The translations under genes and the position numbers were made by a program. A DNA stretch of 5,506 nucleotides from Comamonadaceae bacterium. GTDB lineage: Bacteria; Pseudomonadota; Gammaproteobacteria; Burkholderiales; Burkholderiaceae_C. The notes under the pieces are model-generated. The model had not been told where the DNA came from. It was given only the letters and a program-made list of their open reading frames with translations, and searched no databases. The number at the start of each line of letters is the position of its first letter. The first letter of the stretch is position 1. Positions 1 to 5,506 of this stretch are shown here, piece by piece. Location of the stretch: assembly GCA_021286965.1 (NCBI GenBank), contig JAJTBK010000484.1, forward strand, positions 1 through 5,506, written 5' to 3'.

Positions 1-1303
<1,303 letters not shown>

Positions 1304-1309
1304 GTCGTG

Positions 1310-1315
1310 TCTCCT
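1310..1315 (-). promoter_or_regulatory. aceE ribosome binding site (AGGAGA)
   Basis: On the minus strand AGGAGA lies six bases before the aceE ATG. This near-consensus Shine-Dalgarno sequence fixes the start codon. It contrasts with the other two spaced genes here, the kinase and folD, which lack a comparable site. Confidence 0.85.
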
Positions 1316-1339
1316 GTGGGTCGCGGATGCGGCGGGGCC

Positions 1340-1379
1340 GGGGGCAGATTACCCCCTGGACAGGGATAGGGCCAGGGGG
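1340..1379 (-). promoter_or_regulatory. Two mutually exclusive inverted repeats in the aceE leader
   Basis: CCCCCTGG (1352-1359) and CCAGGGGG (1372-1379) form a perfect 8-bp inverted repeat around a 12-base spacer. The C run at 1352-1356 also pairs perfectly with GGGGG at 1340-1344 across a 7-base loop. Read as aceE leader RNA, one G run can therefore pair either with the upstream C run or with the downstream C run, but not both. It lies 25-64 bases before the ribosome binding site. This could be an alternating leader structure, an operator for a dimeric protein, or chance in GC-rich DNA. The pairing is seen directly; any function is inference. No U run follows the stems, so neither is a classical intrinsic terminator. 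Confidence 0.4.
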
Positions 1380-1388
1380 ATGGTGCGC

Positions 1389-1461
1389 AAGTTTCGCATA
1401 CATTTTTCTCAATTTCAAATTGCGCCACATGATTTTGCAATACGAAATTAAAGCCTGATAT
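1389..1461. promoter_or_regulatory. AT-rich core of the divergent promoter region (aceE and sensor kinase)
   Basis: This is the clearest AT-rich stretch in a very GC-rich window, and it sits between two divergent genes, so it is the natural site for both promoters. The best aceE candidate on the minus strand is TTGCAA (1440-1435), 17 bases, then TGAAAT (1417-1412), which puts the transcript start near 1405 and gives a leader of about 100 bases. The best plus-strand candidate uses the same palindromic TTGCAA (1435-1440) with a weak TGATAT (1456-1461) after 15 bases. Each box matches consensus only partly, so the placements are tentative even though the region assignment is sound. No PdhR-type ATTGGT...ACCAAT operator was seen. 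Confidence 0.35.
1410..1422. promoter_or_regulatory. 13-bp perfect palindrome CAATTT-C-AAATTG, candidate operator
   Basis: CAATTT (1410-1415) and AAATTG (1417-1422) are exact reverse complements around one central base. The palindrome covers the best candidate aceE -10 box. A further half-site-like GAAATT (1444-1449) lies about 30 bases away, inverted relative to AATTTC at 1411-1416. Such symmetry is typical of an operator for a dimeric regulator, but the site is AT-rich within an AT-rich stretch and could arise by chance. No binding protein can be assigned; the adjacent response regulator is one candidate. Confidence 0.3.
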
Positions 1462-1504
1462 CCCCCGCCGCCCCGCCCCGCACCCTCCCCTACACTAGGC
1501 CCCC

Positions 1505-4054
1505 ATGCAGCCCACCCCCCTGGATCTGGATCCCCTTCCCGAGCCCCCGACGCGCCGCCTCTGGGTGCGCTGGTGGCGCAGCCTCTCGCCCGTGCGCCAG
1601 GATCGCTTTGCCGCCCTGGCGCCGCTGGTGGCGGTGCTGATGTTTCTGGCCGCCATCCTGACGGCGTTCTGGTACCTGCGCACCGAGGAGCTCGACCGCG
1701 AGCAAGAAGCCCTCAAGCGCGACGTCGAGTACGCACAGCAGCGCGTGCGCCTGCGCCTGCTCGAACGCCAGGAGCAGCTCATGCGCATCGCGCGCGATCT
1801 GTCGAACAAGGACCTGAACCTGGCCGACTTCGTCAACCGCAGCGAAGACCTCATCAGCCAGTACCCCGAGCTGCAAGCCATCACCTGGATCGACCAGCAG
1901 CGGCGCGTGCGCGCCAGCCAGGCAGCGCCCACGGTGGCCAGCCAGCAGCTGCGCCTGCCCGGCGAGGTGCTGCACAGCGGCACGGCAGCGGCGCTCTTTG
2001 CCCAGGCGCGCGACCTGCAGCAGCCGGTGTACTCACAGCCCGAGCGCCAAAACGATGACTCCACGCCCCTGTTGCAGCTGCAGGTGCCGCTCTCGACGCG
2101 CGGGCAGTTCGCCGGCGTGCTGCTGGCCGAATACTCCATCGACAACCTGCTGCGCTACGGCACGCCCACCGAGGTGCTGGCGCGCTACGCCCTGACCCTG
2201 CTCGACGGCCACCGCCACGTGCTCGCCGGCCAGCCGCTGACGCCGCGCAGCCAGCCGCAGTGGTGGGCCTTCTGGCGCACGCGCACCAACGCCTACGAGG
2301 CCCCCGTCTCGCCCATGGGCAGCCACCTGGTGCTGCGCGCCCAGGCGTACCGCACCTCGCTGGGCGTGGTCGGCAGCGGCTTGTTCTGGCTGGTGGGCAC
2401 CTTGAGCGTCATGACCTCCTGGCTCTTGATCGCCACCTGGCGCCAGACGCGCCGGCGGATGCGCACGCAAGAGGCCCTGATCGCCGAGACCAACTTTCGC
2501 CGCGCCATGGAAAACTCGGTGCTCACCGGGATGCGCGCCCTGGACCTGCAGGGGCGCATCACCTACGTCAACGCCGCTTTTTGCCAGATGACGGGCTGGA
2601 CCGAGGCCGAGCTGGTGGGCCAGCTGCCGCCCTACTCCTACTGGCCCGAGCACGACCACGAGAACCTGCACGCCAAGCTGCGCGAGGAGCTCTCGGGCAA
2701 GACCATTCCCGGCGGCTTTCAGGTGCGCGTGCGCCGCAGAAATGGCGCGCTGTTCGACGCCCGGCTGTACGTCTCGCCGCTGATCGACGCGCACGGCCAG
2801 CAGACGGGCTGGATGACCTCGGTGACCGACATCACCGAGCCCAACCGCATCCGCGAGCAGCTCTCGGCCTCGCACGAGCGCTTCACCATCGTGCTCGAAG
2901 CGCTCGACGCCTCCGTCTCCGTCGCCCCCCTGGGCAGCCAGGAGCTGCCGTTTGCCAACAAGCTCTACCGCCAGTGGTTCGGCTCGCACACCGGCGGCCA
3001 CCTGCAACTCGTCGCCCAGGCCGGGCGCCCGAGCAGCAGCCACAGCACCAGTGGCGACGACGAGGACGCCCTCATGGGCCTGCCCACCGACAGCCTGACG
3101 AGCGCGCACAGCGAGAACGCCGAAATCTACCTACCCGAACTCGCCAAGTGGCTGGAGGTGCGCTCGCGCTACCTCAGCTGGGTCGATGGCCGCCTGGCGC
3201 AAATGGTGATTGCCACCGACATCACCGCGCGCCGCCTGGCGCAGGAGCAGGCCGGGCGCCACGCCGAGCGCGCCCAGTCCATCAGCCGCCTGATCACCAT
3301 GGGCGAGATGGCATCGAGCGTGGCGCACGAGCTCAACCAGCCGCTGACCGCCATCAGCAACTACTGCAGCGGCATGATCTCGCGCGCCAACAGCGGCCAG
3401 CTGACGCAAGAGGCGCTGCTGACGGCGCTGCAAAAAACCAGCCACCAGGCGATCCGCGCCGGGCAGATCATCCAGCGCATCCGCGCCTTCGTGAAACGGA
3501 GCGAGCCCAACCGCCAGCTCTCGGACGTGGCGAACATGGTGAGCGAGGCCGTGGAGCTGGCCGACATCGAACTGCGCCGGCACAACGTGCGCCTGACGCA
3601 CTACGTCGCGGCGCGCCTGCCGCCGGTGATGGCCGACGCCATCCTGATCGAGCAGGTGCTCATCAACCTGATGAAAAACGGCGCCGAAGCGATCGAGAAC
3701 GCACACCGCCCGCCAGCGCAGCGCAGCGTCGAGCTGCGCGTCGTGCCGCGCCAGGTAGAGGAGCGCGCGGTGGTCGAATTCACCGTGCAGGACACCGGCC
3801 GGGGTTTGGCACCGGAAGTGCTCGAACGCCTGTTCGAAGCCTTCTTCTCCACCAAGAGCGAAGGCATGGGCATGGGCCTGAATTTATGCCGCAGCATCGT
3901 CGAGTCGCACCAGGGACGGATGCTGGCGGAGAACCTCTACAATGGCCCCGAGGTCATCGGCTGCCGCTTCTCCTTCTGGCTGCCGCTGGAAACCTCCGCC
4001 GCAGCTGCGGGCAACGCCCCAGCCGACGCACCAACCCCCAGGACCGAGGCATGA
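1505..4054 (+). CDS. Membrane-bound PAS sensor histidine kinase (FixL/DctB-type, HPK4)
   Basis: An 849-residue two-component sensor for the inner membrane. Domains in order: short cytoplasmic N-terminus; TM1 about 39-58; a helical, charged stretch 60-100 (possible coiled coil) opening a ~225-residue extracytoplasmic sensor domain (Cache-like by architecture only); TM2 about 286-311; a PAS domain about 330-445 (GRITYVNAAF, then GWMTSVTDIT); a degenerate second PAS about 455-578 ending MVIATDIT, with a Ser/Asp-rich insert at 507-540; the HisKA domain with H-box SSVAHELNQPLTAISNY and phosphoacceptor His608; and an ATPase domain with N-box Asn725 (NLMKNGAEAI), G1 box DTGRG (763-767), F box FEAFFSTK and G2 GMGMGL (787-792). 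All catalytic motifs look intact. The start is the first ATG after an in-frame TAG at 1496-1498. Only a weak AGG precedes it. The H-box closely resembles FixL, but no haem-ligand histidine motif was recognised and FixL-like oxygen sensing is not supported. The ligand is unknown. Confidence 0.93.
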   Translation: MQPTPLDLDPLPEPPTRRLWVRWWRSLSPVRQDRFAALAPLVAVLMFLAAILTAFWYLRTEELDREQEALKRDVEYAQQRVRLRLLERQEQLMRIARDLSNKDLNLADFVNRSEDLISQYPELQAITWIDQQRRVRASQAAPTVASQQLRLPGEVLHSGTAAALFAQARDLQQPVYSQPERQNDDSTPLLQLQVPLSTRGQFAGVLLAEYSIDNLLRYGTPTEVLARYALTLLDGHRHVLAGQPLTPRSQPQWWAFWRTRTNAYEAPVSPMGSHLVLRAQAYRTSLGVVGSGLFWLVGTLSVMTSWLLIATWRQTRRRMRTQEALIAETNFRRAMENSVLTGMRALDLQGRITYVNAAFCQMTGWTEAELVGQLPPYSYWPEHDHENLHAKLREELSGKTIPGGFQVRVRRRNGALFDARLYVSPLIDAHGQQTGWMTSVTDITEPNRIREQLSASHERFTIVLEALDASVSVAPLGSQELPFANKLYRQWFGSHTGGHLQLVAQAGRPSSSHSTSGDDEDALMGLPTDSLTSAHSENAEIYLPELAKWLEVRSRYLSWVDGRLAQMVIATDITARRLAQEQAGRHAERAQSISRLITMGEMASSVAHELNQPLTAISNYCSGMISRANSGQLTQEALLTALQKTSHQAIRAGQIIQRIRAFVKRSEPNRQLSDVANMVSEAVELADIELRRHNVRLTHYVAARLPPVMADAILIEQVLINLMKNGAEAIENAHRPPAQRSVELRVVPRQVEERAVVEFTVQDTGRGLAPEVLERLFEAFFSTKSEGMGMGLNLCRSIVESHQGRMLAENLYNGPEVIGCRFSFWLPLETSAAAAGNAPADAPTPRTEA
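4040..4054 (+). promoter_or_regulatory. Ribosome binding site and ATGA stop-start overlap coupling kinase to regulator
   Basis: AGGA (4040-4043) lies seven bases before the regulator ATG at 4051-4053, which shares four bases (ATGA) with the kinase stop codon TGA at 4052-4054. This arrangement is typical of translational coupling, which keeps sensor and regulator in a set ratio. It also fixes the regulator start and shows the two genes share one mRNA. Confidence 0.85.
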
Positions 4055-4677
4055 GTTTGATTCCGAAAAAAGGCACTGTTTACGTGGTGGACGACGACGA
4101 GGCCGTCCGTGATTCGCTGCAATGGCTGCTCGAAGGCAAGGACTACCGGGTACGCTGCTTTGATTCGGCTGAAACCTTTCTCTCGCGCTACGAGCCGCGC
4201 GAAATTGCCTGCCTGATCGTCGATATCCGCATGGGCGGCATGACCGGCCTGGAGCTGCAAGACCGCCTGCTCGAACGCAAATCGCCCCTGCCCATCGTCT
4301 TCATCACCGGCCACGGCGACGTGCCCATGGCCGTGAACACCATGAAGAAAGGTGCGCTCGACTTCATCCAGAAACCCTTCAACGAAGAAGAGCTGCTCGG
4401 CCTGGTCGAGCGGATGCTCGAACGCGCACGCGAAGCCTTCACCGGCCAGCAGCAGGCGGCGAATCGCGACGCCCTGCTCTCCAAGCTCACCGGGCGCGAA
4501 TCGCAGGTGCTCGAGCGCATCGTCGCCGGCCGCCTGAACAAGCAGATCGCCGACGATCTGGGCATCAGCATCAAGACCGTGGAAGCGCACCGCGCCAACA
4601 TCATGGAAAAACTCGGCGCCAACACGGTGGCCGACCTGCTCAAAATCGCCCTCGGCCCAACGGCGGCCAAAGCCTGA
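4051..4677 (+). CDS. FixJ-family response regulator, LuxR-type DNA-binding output
   Basis: A 208-residue cytoplasmic transcriptional regulator, the normal length for the FixJ/NarL class. The receiver domain (about 9-122) has the acidic pocket Asp14-Asp15-Asp16, phosphoacceptor Asp58 in LIVDIRMGGMTG, switch Thr86 in FITGHGDVPMAV, and Lys108 in QKPF. A Gln/Ala-rich linker (about 128-142) leads to the LuxR-type helix-turn-helix at 146-201, including LTGRESQVLERIVAG and the recognition region ISIKTVEAHRANIMEKL. It is very close in pattern to FixJ. One small difference is Gly62 where the family usually has Pro (RMPGM). Its start overlaps the stop of the kinase gene, making that kinase the obvious partner, and a strong terminator closes the operon. 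Targets are unknown; aceE and the operon's own promoter are natural candidates from position. It need not relate to nitrogen fixation, since this family regulates many pathways. Confidence 0.95.
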   Translation: MSLIPKKGTVYVVDDDEAVRDSLQWLLEGKDYRVRCFDSAETFLSRYEPREIACLIVDIRMGGMTGLELQDRLLERKSPLPIVFITGHGDVPMAVNTMKKGALDFIQKPFNEEELLGLVERMLERAREAFTGQQQAANRDALLSKLTGRESQVLERIVAGRLNKQIADDLGISIKTVEAHRANIMEKLGANTVADLLKIALGPTAAKA

Positions 4678-4710
4678 AGCCCAGAGGCACACGCTCTCAT
4701 TCCAATAGCT

Positions 4711-4747
4711 GCCAGCGCTTGCACCCCAAGCGCTGGCTTTGTTTTTT
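4711..4747 (+). terminator. Rho-independent terminator of the sensor-regulator operon
   Basis: GCCAGCGCTTG (4711-4721) and CAAGCGCTGGC (4727-4737) form a perfect 11-bp stem with a 5-base CACCC loop, followed directly by TTTGTTTTTT (4738-4747). The stem begins 33 bases after the regulator stop. The T run follows only on the plus strand, so it serves this operon and not a minus-strand transcript. From memory, the stem with its left flank AATAGCT matches a palindrome very common between genes in Comamonadaceae. Confidence 0.92.
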
Positions 4748-4773
4748 ATTCCTGCTTCACACCCGCACCCACC

Positions 4774-5506
4774 ATGACTGCCTCCCTCATCGACGGCAAC
4801 GCCCTCTCGCGCCAGCTGCGCACCGAAGTCGCCCAACGCACCAGCGCCCTCAAAGCACGCGGCATCACCCCCGGCCTGGCCGTGGTGCTCGTGGGCGACA
4901 ACCCCGCCAGCCAGGTGTACGTGCGCAACAAGGTCAAGGCCTGCGAGGATGTGGGCTTTCATTCGGTGCTGGAAAAATACGACGCCAGCATGACCGAGGA
5001 GCAGCTGCTCGCCCGTGTCGAGGCACTGAACAACGACCCCAGCATCCACGGCATCCTGGTGCAGCTGCCCTTGCCCAAGCACATCGACGACCACAAGGTG
5101 ATCGAGGCCATCTCGCCGGCCAAGGACGTGGACGGTTTCCATGTGGCCAGCGCCGGCGCGCTCATGGTGGGCGCGGTCGGGTTTAAAGCCTGCACGCCCT
5201 ACGGCTGCATGAAGATGCTCGAAGCCATCGGCATGAAAGACCTCAAGGGCAAGCACGCCGTCGTCATTGGCCGCTCCAACATCGTCGGCAAGCCCATGGC
5301 GCTGATGCTGCTGGCCCAGAATGCCACCGTCACCATCTGCCACAGCGGCACGGCAGACCTGGCGGCCATGACGCGCCAGGCCGACATCGTGGTCGCCGCC
5401 GTCGGCAAGGTGGGCGTGCTCACGGCCGACATGGTCAAGCCCGGCGCCGTGGTCATCGACGTCGGCATGAACCGCAACGCCGAGGGCAAGCTCTGTGGCG
5501 ACGTGG
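4774..5506 (+). CDS. folD: Bifunctional methylenetetrahydrofolate dehydrogenase/methenyltetrahydrofolate cyclohydrolase (N-terminal 244 residues; 3' end outside window)
   Basis: FolD interconverts 5,10-methylene-, 5,10-methenyl- and 10-formyl-tetrahydrofolate in the cytoplasm, using NADP, and supplies one-carbon units for purine and formyl-methionine synthesis. The translation tracks E. coli FolD throughout. The signature [16 protein letters not shown] at 47-62 holds Lys53, matching catalytic Lys54 of E. coli. Gln97 (LVQLPLP) and Asp120 (KDVDGFH) match the other active-site residues. The Rossmann-type NADP motif [11 protein letters not shown] lies at 164-174, and [12 protein letters not shown] (223-234) is the conserved C-terminal signature. 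About 40 residues are missing past the window edge, judged against the usual length of about 285. ATG at 4774 gives the expected N-terminus (MTASLIDG), although no good Shine-Dalgarno sequence precedes it. The operon terminator separates it from the regulator gene, so it is probably transcribed on its own. Confidence 0.97.
   Translation, partial: MTASLIDGNALSRQLRTEVAQRTSALKARGITPGLAVVLVGDNPASQVYVRNKVKACEDVGFHSVLEKYDASMTEEQLLARVEALNNDPSIHGILVQLPLPKHIDDHKVIEAISPAKDVDGFHVASAGALMVGAVGFKACTPYGCMKMLEAIGMKDLKGKHAVVIGRSNIVGKPMALMLLAQNATVTICHSGTADLAAMTRQADIVVAAVGKVGVLTADMVKPGAVVIDVGMNRNAEGKLCGDV

Noticed and set aside
1334..1379. G-quadruplex in the G-rich plus strand of the spacer
   Set aside because: The G runs at 1363-1365, 1369-1371 and 1375-1379 are close together, but the fourth run is 18 bases away at 1340-1344, so it does not fit a compact quadruplex. 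The inverted repeats explain the pattern better.
1304..1504. Small RNA gene or small ORF in the divergent spacer
   Set aside because: No terminator-like stem with a T run and no ORF with a ribosome binding site were seen. The contents are accounted for by promoters and the aceE leader.
2510..2840. Haem-binding oxygen sensor like FixL in the first PAS domain
   Set aside because: Histidines occur around residues 383-389, but the FixL haem-ligand context was not recognised and the kinase has an extracytoplasmic sensor domain. The FixL similarity is strongest in the kinase core, which is shared by many non-oxygen sensors.
2260..4050. Upstream extension of the regulator frame through the kinase gene, giving an apparent 805-residue protein
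   Set aside because: The upstream part is low-complexity Arg/Ala/Pro-rich translation of the kinase in the wrong frame. The regulator has its own AGGA site and ATG at 4051 and aligns with FixJ from there.
3937..5343. Long minus-strand open frame of 468 codons opposite the kinase end, regulator and folD
   Set aside because: It spans two confident genes and a strong intrinsic terminator on the other strand, and it shows no recognisable protein family. It is a codon-bias shadow.

Overview
The window is GC-rich chromosomal DNA that looks like a betaproteobacterium of the order Burkholderiales, most likely family Comamonadaceae (Acidovorax-like). This rests on three things: the protein sequences, the homodimer-type pyruvate dehydrogenase E1, and a terminator whose palindrome matches an intergenic repeat I recall from that family. 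No database search was possible, so the genus is not fixed.

Layout: (1) Positions 1-1303, minus strand, carry the first 434 codons of aceE (pyruvate dehydrogenase E1), which runs off the left edge. (2) Positions 1304-1504 are a divergent intergenic region. It has a GC-rich aceE leader with inverted repeats and an AT-rich core (about 1389-1460) that probably holds both promoters. (3) Positions 1505-4054, plus strand, encode an 849-residue membrane-bound PAS sensor histidine kinase of the FixL/DctB type. (4) Positions 4051-4677, plus strand, encode a FixJ-type response regulator whose ATG overlaps the kinase stop codon. (5) Positions 4711-4747 form a strong intrinsic terminator. (6) Positions 4774-5506, plus strand, carry the first 244 codons of folD, which runs off the right edge.

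The kinase and regulator form a complete, translationally coupled two-component system. Its extracytoplasmic domain would sense an unknown signal, His608 would be phosphorylated, and the phosphate would pass to Asp58 of the LuxR/FixJ-type DNA-binding regulator. The pair is transcribed divergently from aceE across a 201-bp shared spacer, so control of pyruvate dehydrogenase expression is an attractive but untested role. folD (one-carbon folate metabolism) lies beyond the terminator and is probably an independent unit.

No mobile elements, CRISPR arrays, tRNA or rRNA genes were seen. The genes are ordinary housekeeping and regulatory types. The less routine material is in the aceE-kinase spacer and the terminator repeat.
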